From contig CABSIM010000039.1 in the NCBI GenBank assembly GCA_902477765.1, positions 1 through 25,241 on the forward strand: 25,241 nucleotides of DNA, read 5' to 3'. A program made the position numbers and the translations under genes. The notes beneath the pieces are model-generated. The model was not told where the DNA came from. It ran no database searches and saw nothing but the letters and a program-made list of their open reading frames with translations. Below are positions 14,645 to 22,363 of the stretch, in pieces (the stretch's first letter is position 1; the number at the start of each line of letters is the position of its first letter). The DNA comes from an uncultured Clostridiaceae bacterium. GTDB taxonomy: Bacteria; Bacillota; Clostridia; Lachnospirales; Lachnospiraceae.

Positions 14645-16486
14645 ATGGGAGCGAAAAACGGCGGAAATCAGCCGGAAAGCAACAGTTATAAACCGTTTCT
14701 TTATTATGCCCTTATTATCCTGATCGTAACGCTGCTCCTGAATGGAATGGTATTTCCGTCCATGCTGAAAAACCAGGTCATTGAAGTGGGATATAATGAT
14801 TTCCTGACCATGGTGGACGCAGGACAGGTTTCCATGGTTCAGAAAGATGACGAGGAGATTGTGTTCCTGGCTAAAGACGCACAGGGGAAAGAACAGGTAT
14901 ATAAGACCGGAGTCTGGGATGACAGCGGACTGACGGAACGGCTTTACCGTGCCGATGTGAAATTCGGTCAGGTGATACCTGAAAAAGAGTCGGAAATCAT
15001 GGTTCTCATTACCAGGTGGATTCTTCCCATCGGTATCATGGTGATTTTCGGACAGCTTCTGAGCCGTATGATGGCCAGAAAAATGGGCGGGAACGCCATG
15101 ACGTTCGGCAAATCCAACGCAAAAATCTATGCAGAAAATGAAACCGGAAAGACATTTGCCGATGTGGCAGGCCAGGAAGAGGCCAAAGATGCGCTGAAAG
15201 AAATCGTGGATTTCCTCCACGACCCGAAAAAATATGCGGATATCGGAGCCACGCTGCCGAAAGGAGCACTTCTGGTGGGACCTCCTGGTACCGGAAAAAC
15301 TCTTCTGGCAAGAGCCGTTGCCGGAGAAGCCCATGTACCGTTTTTCTCTATTTCCGGATCGGAATTTGTGGAAATGTTCGTAGGCATGGGTGCTGCCAAG
15401 GTACGTGATCTGTTTAAACAGGCAACGGAAAAAGCACCATGCATCGTGTTCATTGATGAGATTGATACCATAGGAAAAAAACGTGACGGCGGCGGCATCG
15501 GCGGCAACGATGAGAGAGAGCAGACACTGAACCAGCTGCTGACGGAGATGGACGGATTTGACGGAAAGAAAGGCGTCGTGATTCTGGCAGCCACGAACCG
15601 GCCGGAATCCCTGGATCAGGCGCTTCTGCGTCCGGGCCGTTTTGACCGCCGGATCCCGGTGGAACTTCCTGACCTCAAAGGCCGTGAAGCCATTCTGAAA
15701 GTCCACGGAAGAAACGTAAAAATGGATGATACGGTGGATTTCAATGCCATCGCAAGGGCCACGTCCGGCGCCAGCGGAGCGGAACTGGCCAATATTGTCA
15801 ATGAGGCAGCCCTGCGTGCAGTCAGAATGGGACGCCGTGTGGTGTGCCAGGCGGATCTGGAAGAAAGCGTGGAGACAGTCATTGCCGGATATCAGAGAAA
15901 AGATGCGGCAGTTTCCGAAAACGAGAAGAGAATCGTGGCATATCATGAAATCGGCCATGCGCTGGTGGCTGCCTGCCAGAGTAATTCAGCACCGGTCCAC
16001 AAGATTACCATTATCCCCAGAACCTCCGGGGCACTGGGATATACCATGCAGGTGGAATCGGGAGAAAGGTTCCTTATGAGCCGGGATGAGGCGCTGAATA
16101 AGATTGCAACTCTGACCGGCGGCCGGGCTGCTGAGGAATTTATATTCCATTCCATTACCACGGGAGCATCCAATGACATTGAACAGGCCACAAAACTGGC
16201 CCGGGCCATGGTGACCCGGTACGGTATGAGTGAGCAGTTTGGAATGGTGGCACTGGAGACCGTGAATAACCAGTATCTGGGCGGGGATGCCTCTCTGGCA
16301 TGCTCACCGGAAACAGCCAAGGCCATTGATGATGAGGTGGTGAAGATCATCAGGGAACAGTATCAGGTGGCCATGGATATCCTGAAGTCCCATGCGGCGA
16401 AATTGAACGAACTGTCGGCCTACCTTCTGGAGAAGGAGACCATTACAGGAGAAGAATTCATGGAGATTCTGAACCGCAGCGAATAA
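14645..16486 (+). CDS. ftsH: ATP-dependent zinc metalloprotease FtsH
   Basis: A membrane-bound AAA+ protease that unfolds and degrades membrane and regulatory proteins as a hexamer. Two membrane segments (about 18-39 and 119-141) enclose a small extracytoplasmic domain. The AAA module follows: Walker A GPPGTGKT at 212-219, pore motif MFVGMG, Walker B FIDEID at 269-274, and the second region of homology ATNRPESLDQALLRPGRFDR at 316-335. The protease zinc site is HEIGH at 434-438, where Ile replaces the common Ala of HEAGH but all ligands remain, and the later Asp ligand is in SNDIEQAT. The ATG at 14645 was chosen because AAGGAGG lies 8 bases upstream; the ATG at 14627 precedes that site. Length is 613 residues, normal, with a short tail. 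It is a single-gene unit ended by a terminator. Confidence 0.95.
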   Translation: MGAKNGGNQPESNSYKPFLYYALIILIVTLLLNGMVFPSMLKNQVIEVGYNDFLTMVDAGQVSMVQKDDEEIVFLAKDAQGKEQVYKTGVWDDSGLTERLYRADVKFGQVIPEKESEIMVLITRWILPIGIMVIFGQLLSRMMARKMGGNAMTFGKSNAKIYAENETGKTFADVAGQEEAKDALKEIVDFLHDPKKYADIGATLPKGALLVGPPGTGKTLLARAVAGEAHVPFFSISGSEFVEMFVGMGAAKVRDLFKQATEKAPCIVFIDEIDTIGKKRDGGGIGGNDEREQTLNQLLTEMDGFDGKKGVVILAATNRPESLDQALLRPGRFDRRIPVELPDLKGREAILKVHGRNVKMDDTVDFNAIARATSGASGAELANIVNEAALRAVRMGRRVVCQADLEESVETVIAGYQRKDAAVSENEKRIVAYHEIGHALVAACQSNSAPVHKITIIPRTSGALGYTMQVESGERFLMSRDEALNKIATLTGGRAAEEFIFHSITTGASNDIEQATKLARAMVTRYGMSEQFGMVALETVNNQYLGGDASLACSPETAKAIDDEVVKIIREQYQVAMDILKSHAAKLNELSAYLLEKETITGEEFMEILNRSE

Positions 16487-16499
16487 TCAGCAAAGCAGA

Positions 16500-16536
16500 A
16501 GAGGTACGGACCTGGAAGGGCCGTATCTCTTTTTTT
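16500..16536 (+). terminator. Rho-independent terminator after ftsH
   Basis: AGAGGTACGG (16500-16509) pairs with CCGTATCTCT (16521-16530, one G-U pair) around an 11-base loop and is followed by six more T. It lies 13 bases after the ftsH stop. Confidence 0.85.
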
Positions 16537-16579
16537 ATGTTTAGGGTGTATATGCCTGTGAAGGACGGGGAAAACGGGA

Positions 16580-16600
16580 GCCGGCACGGGGGATGCCGGC
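16580..16600. repeat. Perfect inverted repeat upstream of the zinc-ribbon protein promoter
   Basis: GCCGGCA (16580-16586) and TGCCGGC (16594-16600) with a 7-base spacer. It ends 40 bases before the -35 of the next promoter, so it would not be in that mRNA. The same TGCCGGCA core forms the rho leader hairpin at 5683-5718. It may be an operator or chance in GC-rich sequence. Confidence 0.4.
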
Positions 16601-16640
16601 AGCTGTTTCAGGGAGAACACAGACAGAAAAAGAATGGGGC

Positions 16641-16669
16641 TTGCGGCAAAGGAAAAAGACATATATACT
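16641..16669 (+). promoter_or_regulatory. Probable promoter of the zinc-ribbon membrane protein gene
   Basis: TTGCGG (16641-16646), a 17-base spacer, and TATACT (16664-16669). Transcription would begin near 16677, downstream of the in-frame ATG at 16634, which supports the GTG at 16724 as the true start. Confidence 0.5.
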
Positions 16670-16723
16670 GGAAACAGAAGAATACGGCCAAGAGAGAGCA
16701 GAGCAACAGGGAGGGGGAGCACT

Positions 16724-17806
16724 GTGAAAAAGAGAATCTGTCCGATCTGCGACCAGTCCATGGACCATCCGTTTTACTGCAGGACCTGCAGGCGCCTGCG
16801 TTTTCATACGCAGATACAGGAAATCAGCTATTATCTGAACGAACGGCATCCTGAAGGGGAGAAAGACTGTCTGTATCACGGGACAGGAGAAACGGCTGCA
16901 GCACAGAACGGAAAAAGCACTGCGGCAGTGAGAACGAAACAGGAGAACCAGAAGAAAGCCGGAGAAAAGCCGGTCCGGAACCGCACCGGCATGGGAGCTG
17001 CGGGAAACAGACCCCGCACCGGTGTGAGGACGGAAACCTACGGAACCCGGACCCGAAAGAAAAATCCGGCCAGAATCATTGTTTTTGCGGTCCTCATTTA
17101 TATCCTGATCATGGTATGCGTCAACGTAATTCCGGCTGTTCTGGAAGGGGCCGCAGGCGCCTTCTCTCACGGGATACCTGAAACTGCCTATGCGCCTGAG
17201 GCGGAAGAGTGGTACATAGATGATGAAGGAAGCGTATATCTGTCGGATGAAGAAGTGAAAGAAGCAGGGGAGGCCTGCAGCAGTTACGGACATCTTCCGG
17301 TGACGTCTGACCGTCTGGAAGAGGCGGTGGAGGCGAGCCGTGAAATTCTGGGATGGGATCAGCTTTCATCCGGCAGGTGGAGCAGCAATTACGTGTCCGG
17401 AGACTATACGGATTATACAGATACGTTCGTATATGATCTGTACAGCGGTGAAACCCTGTGCGGAACCATTGAAGGATATTTTGATACGGCGACAGGAGAA
17501 ATGCACGGAATTGCCATGCGCTTTTCCGATCTGGATTCTCTTATGGCAGCCTCGGATGCTGTCCGACCGGCACTGGAAGAGGCAGGCTGTCTGAGTCCGG
17601 AGACAGATCTGCGGGCACTGCTGGATGCAGCGCTGGAAGAGAGCAGGCGTCAGGCAGAGGAAGACGGAACGGAAGATACGGATCTGGCTGTATTTCAGGC
17701 AGACAGCCTGGGAGCCGTATATTACCGGTATGACTGGGAAGGAGAATCTTCGCATGAACTGAATCTGTGGGCGGAAAACAGTCCGGATTCTGCAGAACAG
17801 GAATAA
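16724..17806 (+). CDS. Zinc-ribbon, single-pass membrane protein of unknown function
   Basis: I do not recognise the family. The 360-residue protein starts with a compact zinc ribbon (Cys6, Cys9, Cys19, Cys22: CPIC and CRTC), then a basic, low-complexity linker to about residue 115. One hydrophobic segment follows (about 117-139), then a ~220-residue acidic C-terminal part with Tyr/Asp-rich stretches (SGDYTDYTDTFVYDLYSG) and a final Glu/Asp-rich helix. The positive-inside rule places the zinc ribbon in the cytoplasm and the acidic domain outside. The GTG at 16724 has GGGGGAG upstream; a longer reading from 16634 adds 30 residues with poor signals. It is a single-gene unit between a promoter and a strong terminator. 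A sensor or envelope role is possible but unsupported. Confidence 0.75.
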   Translation: MKKRICPICDQSMDHPFYCRTCRRLRFHTQIQEISYYLNERHPEGEKDCLYHGTGETAAAQNGKSTAAVRTKQENQKKAGEKPVRNRTGMGAAGNRPRTGVRTETYGTRTRKKNPARIIVFAVLIYILIMVCVNVIPAVLEGAAGAFSHGIPETAYAPEAEEWYIDDEGSVYLSDEEVKEAGEACSSYGHLPVTSDRLEEAVEASREILGWDQLSSGRWSSNYVSGDYTDYTDTFVYDLYSGETLCGTIEGYFDTATGEMHGIAMRFSDLDSLMAASDAVRPALEEAGCLSPETDLRALLDAALEESRRQAEEDGTEDTDLAVFQADSLGAVYYRYDWEGESSHELNLWAENSPDSAEQE

Positions 17807-17818
17807 ACGGAAAATATG

Positions 17819-17880
17819 AAAAGGAGCGGAGCCGGAGTGCATCAGATTCAAACTGTGCATTCCGGGCTTCCGCTCCTTTT
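17819..17880. terminator. Strong bidirectional terminator between the zinc-ribbon gene and the hydrogenase operon
   Basis: AAAAGGAGCGGA (17819-17830) pairs perfectly with TCCGCTCCTTTT (17869-17880), with an inner GGAGTGCA/TGTGCATTCC stem. T-tails occur on both strands, fitting the two convergent units. Confidence 0.85.
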
Positions 17881-17923
17881 GGGTTTCCATATTCCTGCCG
17901 GATGGAAAATCCGTGCCGGTATT

Positions 17924-19678
17924 TTAGCGGTCTGTCATGGATGACGGATTTCCGCCGGAGACAGATGCATGGTCACAGGTAGGATAATGGACATGGAGCA
18001 GTTCATGGACCCGCTCTTTATCTTTGAGGACGCCGTCTTCGTAAAGCCTCAGGACCACGGGATTTTCGTCGGAACGTTTGACAAGTGCTCCTTTATCCGC
18101 GGTGTACAGGCCGGCAGAACGGCGCTTTTTGTCTTCCCAGAAACCTTCAGGCTGGCCGGCACCTCCGATGCATCCTCCGGGACAGGCCATGACTTCCACA
18201 AAATCAAAATGCTCCTCTCCGCTTTCGATACGCTCAATGAGGGCCTCTGCGTTGCCGAGGCCGCTGACAATGGCGGCACGGAGAGTCTTCCCGCCGATGT
18301 CAATGGAGATCTTTTTGGTACCGCTGATGCCACGGACACCGGAATATTCGATTTCCTGCAGAACAGCGTTGCTGCGCTCCGCAACACGCCTCAAGGCGGC
18401 TTCTGTCACACCGCCGCTGGCGCCGAAGATGATGCCGCCGCCGGAACGGATGGAGAAGGGCATGTCAGGAGCGCTGGGTTCCAGCTCCGGAAACTGAATG
18501 CCGAGTTCACGGATCATGGACGCCAGTTCCTTGGTGGTGATCACTGCGTCAATATCCCGGACGCCGTTTCGGATAAATTCCTCCCGGGCTGCTTCTGCCT
18601 TTTTTGCCGTACAGGGCATGATAGCCACGTTATAGGTGGTCAGCCCGCATTCCTCATCAGACGGTTTGTAGTATTCCTTCAGAACCGCACCGAACATTTC
18701 CATGGGGGATTTGCTGGTGGATACATAAGGCATCAGCTCCGGATGCCTGGTTTCCACGAAGCGGATCCAGGCCGGGCAGCAGGACGTAAACAGAGGATAT
18801 CTGCTGTCCTTGCCGGAAGCAAGCTTTTCCGCCAGCTCATTGGTCTCCTCGATAATGGTCAGGTCGGCACTGACGCTGGTGTCAAAGGCAAGATCAAAGC
18901 CCAGCATATGAAGGGCAGTATAGATTTTTCCGATGGTGTTTTCTCCGGGCTTCATGCCGAATTCCTCGCCCAGAGCCACGCGTACGGCAGGAGCCACCTG
19001 AGCCACCACCCGCTTTTGAGGATCGTAGAGGGCCTTCCATACATCAGAACTGTTCTTTTTGATGGTAATGGCGCCGGTGGGACAGACGGCGGCACACTGG
19101 CCGCAGCCCACACATTCGGTCTCTGCCAGTTTCTTGTTGAAAGCAGGAGACACCACCATATTGGAACCGCGTTTTGTAAAGTCAATGGCGCCCACGTGCT
19201 GGATCTCGCTGCACATGCGGACACAGTCGCCGCAGAGAATGCACTTGTTCATGTCCCGGACGATGGCGGGTGAAGAGTCGTCAATGGGATAGTTGGGGCG
19301 GTTGTTTTTGAAGCGGATATTGTCCAGACCAAACCGCCGGGCCAGAAACTGCAGCTGACATTTCTGATTTTTTTCACAGACCGTACAGTCGCGGCAGTGG
19401 GAGGCCAGAAGAAGTTCCAGAATCATTTTTCTGTGATGATGGAGCTTGGGGGTGTTGGTCCGGATGACCATTCTGTCTCTGGGCGGAGTGGAACAGGACG
19501 CGATGATCCCGCCTTTTTCGTCTTCCACCACGCACATGCGGCAGGCACCGTAAATGGACAGATCCGTATAGTAGCAGAAGGTCGGAATGTGGATGCCGAC
19601 TTTCCGGATAACCTGAAGGATGTTTTTTTCGTCGGTGAACTCAGCGCGGAGTCCGTCAATGATCATATATTTTGCCAT
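17924..19678 (-). CDS. hydA: NADH-dependent [FeFe] hydrogenase, catalytic subunit (HydA/HndD-like)
   Basis: A 584-residue cytoplasmic iron-only hydrogenase subunit that reduces protons to H2 (or the reverse). In order: an N-terminal [2Fe-2S] domain (Cys35, 46, 49, 62), a His-Cys [4Fe-4S] site (His94, Cys98, 101, 107), two ferredoxin [4Fe-4S] clusters (Cys146-156 and Cys189-199), then the H-cluster domain. Its three signatures are complete: TSCCPAW (Cys300, with the proton-transfer Cys301), MPCTAKKAE (Cys356) and MACPGGCIGGAGQP (Cys499, Cys503). Length is close to HydA of trimeric HydABC enzymes without the extra C-terminal [2Fe-2S] domain. GGAGG precedes the ATG, and the gene starts 12 bases after the NuoF-like gene. 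It is the last gene of a three-gene operon. Confidence 0.96.
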   Translation of the reverse strand: MAKYMIIDGLRAEFTDEKNILQVIRKVGIHIPTFCYYTDLSIYGACRMCVVEDEKGGIIASCSTPPRDRMVIRTNTPKLHHHRKMILELLLASHCRDCTVCEKNQKCQLQFLARRFGLDNIRFKNNRPNYPIDDSSPAIVRDMNKCILCGDCVRMCSEIQHVGAIDFTKRGSNMVVSPAFNKKLAETECVGCGQCAAVCPTGAITIKKNSSDVWKALYDPQKRVVAQVAPAVRVALGEEFGMKPGENTIGKIYTALHMLGFDLAFDTSVSADLTIIEETNELAEKLASGKDSRYPLFTSCCPAWIRFVETRHPELMPYVSTSKSPMEMFGAVLKEYYKPSDEECGLTTYNVAIMPCTAKKAEAAREEFIRNGVRDIDAVITTKELASMIRELGIQFPELEPSAPDMPFSIRSGGGIIFGASGGVTEAALRRVAERSNAVLQEIEYSGVRGISGTKKISIDIGGKTLRAAIVSGLGNAEALIERIESGEEHFDFVEVMACPGGCIGGAGQPEGFWEDKKRRSAGLYTADKGALVKRSDENPVVLRLYEDGVLKDKERVHELLHVHYPTCDHASVSGGNPSSMTDR

Positions 19679-19690
19679 TTCATTCCCCTC

Positions 19691-21589
19691 CTACACTTCT
19701 TTAACAGCACCAAAGCTGCAGCCGTCCATACATGCCCGGCACCTGATGCATTTTTCCTGATCGATGACATGAGGCTGCTTGACCGTACCGGTGATGGCGC
19801 CCACGGGACAGAGTCTTGCGCATTTGGTGCATCCGCGGCACAGTTCCGGATCAATTCTGAGGGAGATCAGAGCCTTGCACTGGCCGGCGGGACATTTTTT
19901 GTCCACCACATGGGCCAGATACTCTTCACGGAAATATTTGAGGGTACTGCTGACCGGGGAAGGCGCCGATTTTCCGAGGCCGCAGAGGGCTGTTTCCGAA
20001 ATGGTGGAGGACAGCTCTTCCAGAAGTGCGATGTGTTCTTCTGTACCGCGTCCTTCGACAATATCGGTGAGAAGTTCCAGCATCCGTTTGGTGCCTTCCC
20101 GGCAGGGCACACATTTTCCGCAGGATTCGTTCTGAGTGAAGTTCATGAAGAACCGGGCCACTTCCACCATGCAGCTCTTGTCGTTCATGACCACAAGGCC
20201 GCCGGAGCCGATCATGGCGCCCACCTTTTTCAGGGAATCAAAATCCAGATGCATGTCCAGATGATCTTCCGTGGCGCTGATGCAGAGACAGCCTCCGGAA
20301 GGACCTCCGATCTGGACGGCCTTGAAACTGCCGCCTTTTACGCCGCCGCCGATGTCATAGATGATTTCACGCAGAGTGGTTCCCATGGGAACTTCGATGA
20401 GCCCCGTGTTGTTGACGTTTCCGGTCAGGGCAAATGCTTTGGTTCCATGGTTGTTGTCAGGTCCGATGGTTTTATACCATGCTGCGCCCCTGTTGATGAT
20501 GGGGGCCACGTTGCAGTAGGTCTCCACGTTGTTGAGCACCGTGGGCCTGTCAAAGAGTCCGTGCTCCACGGTTCTTGGCGGTTTTACCCTGGGCATGCCT
20601 CTGTTTCCCTCGATGGACGCGGTCAGGGCACTTCCTTCCCCGCACACAAAGGCGCCTGCACCCTGGCTGATTTTGATGTCAAAATCAAAGCCGGAATTCA
20701 GAATGTTTTTTCCCAGAAGCCCCCGGTCTCTGGCCTGCCCGATGGCAATGGAAAGCCGCTCCACGGCCAGCGGATATTCAGCCCGCACATAGATGTAGCC
20801 GTTATGGGCTCTGGTGGCAATGCCGGCGATGATCATGCCTTCGATGACACGGTGAGGGTCGCCTTCCATCATGGAGCGGTCCATGAATGCACCGGGATCG
20901 CCCTCGTCGCCGTTGCAGACAATGTATTTTTCAGGCTCGGACTGGGCCAGTACCTGGGCCCATTTTTTTCCTGTGGGGAAGCCGGCGCCGCCGCGTCCCC
21001 GGAGTCCTGCCTCGGAGATTTCATTTACGATGTCTTCGGGAGTCATGTCAAACAGTGCCTTTGCCACGGCGCTGTATCCGCCGACGGCAATGTATTCCCG
21101 GATGGATTCCGCGTTGATGTGGCCGCAGTGTTCCAGAGCCACGCGGGTCTGCTGCTTGTAGAAGGGAATGTCGTCCTGGCGGCGGTAGGGCTTTCCGTCC
21201 TTATCCCGGTATACCAGGCGGTCCACCACCTGGTCGCCCAGGATACTCTGTTCCAGAATGTCCTCGCAGTCTTCTGCTTTCACCTTTATGTAAAGCCAGC
21301 CCATGGGCTCGATTCTCAAAAGCGGGCCCATCTCACAGAATCCGTGACATCCGCTTTTTTTCAGGCCGACACTTTCATCGTGTGCTTCTTCCTCCAGCTG
21401 GAGAGTGCAGTGAATATCCCGTTCTTCCATCAGCTGCTTCAGGCGGTCATATATTTTCAGGGAACCGCCGGCCACGCAGCCGGTACCGCCGCAGATCAGG
21501 ATCTGTTTTTTCTGGGCATTCAGAGCCCTGACGAAATCCTGACGTTTTTTCTCCAGTTCCTCTCTTGTCTGAATTCTGGTAATGATCAT
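19691..21589 (-). CDS. hydB: NuoF-like flavoprotein subunit of the hydrogenase (HydB/HndC-like)
   Basis: A 632-residue subunit carrying the NAD(H) and FMN site. It begins with a thioredoxin-like [2Fe-2S] domain (Cys33, 38, 81, 85), followed by the NuoF core (GLRGRGGAGFPTG; NGDEGDPGAFMDRSMMEGDPH), the [4Fe-4S] motif SCGKCVPCREG, and two C-terminal ferredoxin clusters (CRGCTKCARLCP, CIRCRACMDGC). One difference from classic NuoF is GEGSAL (Glu318, Gly319, Ser320) in place of GEETAL. It overlaps the NuoE-like gene by 4 bases (ATGA) and has AAGGAGG ahead. With HydA and the NuoE-like subunit it forms the HydABC type, which couples NADH, and in some species also ferredoxin, to H2. Which mode applies here is not decided by sequence. 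Confidence 0.95.
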   Translation of the reverse strand: MIITRIQTREELEKKRQDFVRALNAQKKQILICGGTGCVAGGSLKIYDRLKQLMEERDIHCTLQLEEEAHDESVGLKKSGCHGFCEMGPLLRIEPMGWLYIKVKAEDCEDILEQSILGDQVVDRLVYRDKDGKPYRRQDDIPFYKQQTRVALEHCGHINAESIREYIAVGGYSAVAKALFDMTPEDIVNEISEAGLRGRGGAGFPTGKKWAQVLAQSEPEKYIVCNGDEGDPGAFMDRSMMEGDPHRVIEGMIIAGIATRAHNGYIYVRAEYPLAVERLSIAIGQARDRGLLGKNILNSGFDFDIKISQGAGAFVCGEGSALTASIEGNRGMPRVKPPRTVEHGLFDRPTVLNNVETYCNVAPIINRGAAWYKTIGPDNNHGTKAFALTGNVNNTGLIEVPMGTTLREIIYDIGGGVKGGSFKAVQIGGPSGGCLCISATEDHLDMHLDFDSLKKVGAMIGSGGLVVMNDKSCMVEVARFFMNFTQNESCGKCVPCREGTKRMLELLTDIVEGRGTEEHIALLEELSSTISETALCGLGKSAPSPVSSTLKYFREEYLAHVVDKKCPAGQCKALISLRIDPELCRGCTKCARLCPVGAITGTVKQPHVIDQEKCIRCRACMDGCSFGAVKEV

Positions 21590-22071
21590 CGGCTCATATC
21601 CTCCTTGTCGCGGATTTCCTTCAGCATCTGACGGGCTTTTTCCGGTGTCATGGCAGGATACACATGATCGTTGACGGTACAGACAGGTGCCAGTCCGCAG
21701 GCCCCCAGACAGGAGACGGTTTCAACAGTGAACATCATATCTGCCGTGGTGGGCTTTTCTGCCGTGACACCCAGCTGTTTGCGGATTTCTTCCAGAATCG
21801 GGACGGACTTGCGTACATGACAGGCAGTGCCGTCACAGACCTTGATGATGTATTTGCCCTTTGGCTCCAGGGAAAAATTTTCATAGAAAGTCGCCACACC
21901 ATAAATTTTTGCTTCGCTGATCTGAAGTTTTCCGGCCACATAGGTGAGAGCGTCCTGAGGAAGGTAGTGGTATTTTCTCTGGATATCCTGCATGATGCCG
22001 ATAACCAGGGACGGATCGTAGTTATGGGCAGCCAGAATCTCATCGAGGGTTTCAAAACTTGTCTGACTCAA
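21586..22071 (-). CDS. hydC: NuoE-like [2Fe-2S] subunit of the hydrogenase (HydC/HndA-like)
   Basis: A 161-residue thioredoxin-fold ferredoxin that works with the NuoF-like subunit in electron transfer from NADH. An N-terminal helical part (SLVIGIMQDIQRKYHYLPQDAL) leads to the cluster motif: Cys79 and Cys84 in CDGTAC, Cys121 and Cys125 in CLGAC. I chose the TTG at 22071 because AAAGGAGA is 7 bases before it and the length then matches NuoE. ATG codons at 22101 and further upstream lack a ribosome binding site, and 22182 lies upstream of the predicted promoter. It is the first gene of the operon and overlaps the next one by 4 bases. Confidence 0.92.
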   Translation of the reverse strand: MSQTSFETLDEILAAHNYDPSLVIGIMQDIQRKYHYLPQDALTYVAGKLQISEAKIYGVATFYENFSLEPKGKYIIKVCDGTACHVRKSVPILEEIRKQLGVTAEKPTTADMMFTVETVSCLGACGLAPVCTVNDHVYPAMTPEKARQMLKEIRDKEDMSR

Positions 22072-22123
22072 AGCAACTTCTCCTTTCTTTTCTGCAGTCA
22101 TAGCTGAAGATATGATCGTGATA

Positions 22124-22141
22124 TTGTTAATTTTAGCATAA
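22124..22141. promoter_or_regulatory. Rex-like operator overlapping the hydrogenase promoter
   Basis: TTGTTAATTTTAGCATAA matches one half of the clostridial Rex palindrome TTGTTAA-N4-TTAACAA perfectly (7 of 7) and the other half only 3 of 7. On the minus strand it covers the -10 box of the hydrogenase promoter, where a repressor would block polymerase. Rex senses NADH/NAD+ and is known to control fermentative and hydrogen genes in Clostridia; its binding here is inferred. Confidence 0.45.
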
Positions 22142-22159
22142 TCAGACGGTGAGAAACAA
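22130..22159 (-). promoter_or_regulatory. Promoter of the hydrogenase operon
   Basis: On the minus strand TTGTTT (22159-22154), an 18-base spacer and TAAAAT (22135-22130) preceded by TGC, an extended -10. The transcript would start near 22123, about 50 bases before the TTG start. Confidence 0.6.
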
Positions 22160-22241
22160 GATATGATGTACATAATAAACAAAGGAGATGGAGGGCAAAA
22201 AGTATTTAAAATTCAGAATTTGAAAATACAGGAAAATTTTC

Positions 22242-22270
22242 TTGACATATTGACATTGCCATGATAATAT
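22242..22270 (+). promoter_or_regulatory. Promoter of rpoB
   Basis: A perfect TTGACA (22242-22247), a 17-base spacer and TAATAT (22265-22270). A second TTGACA at 22250-22255 is too near the -10 to serve it. The leader to the rpoB ATG is about 87 bases, with small hairpins such as GGGTA/TGCCC but no terminator. Confidence 0.8.
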
Positions 22271-22363
22271 GAAATGTGCACTATTGTGGTATTTTGTGCC
22301 TGAAGGGTACTATTATGCCCAAAAACAGCTATTATATAGAAAGAAAACAGGGGTGAAACGTCA

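Noticed and set aside
17969..19273. Long plus-strand open frame opposite HydA
   Set aside because: Antisense to a gene with all H-cluster motifs; the translation is His/Gly/Phe-rich with no recognisable domain.
19397..21631. Very long plus-strand open frame (744 codons) opposite the hydrogenase flavoprotein gene
   Set aside because: It is antisense to a gene with complete cofactor motifs, has no family features, and follows the codon bias of the true strand.
22250..22255. Second TTGACA upstream of rpoB as an extra promoter
   Set aside because: Only 9 bases separate it from the -10, and no other -10 at proper spacing is seen downstream.
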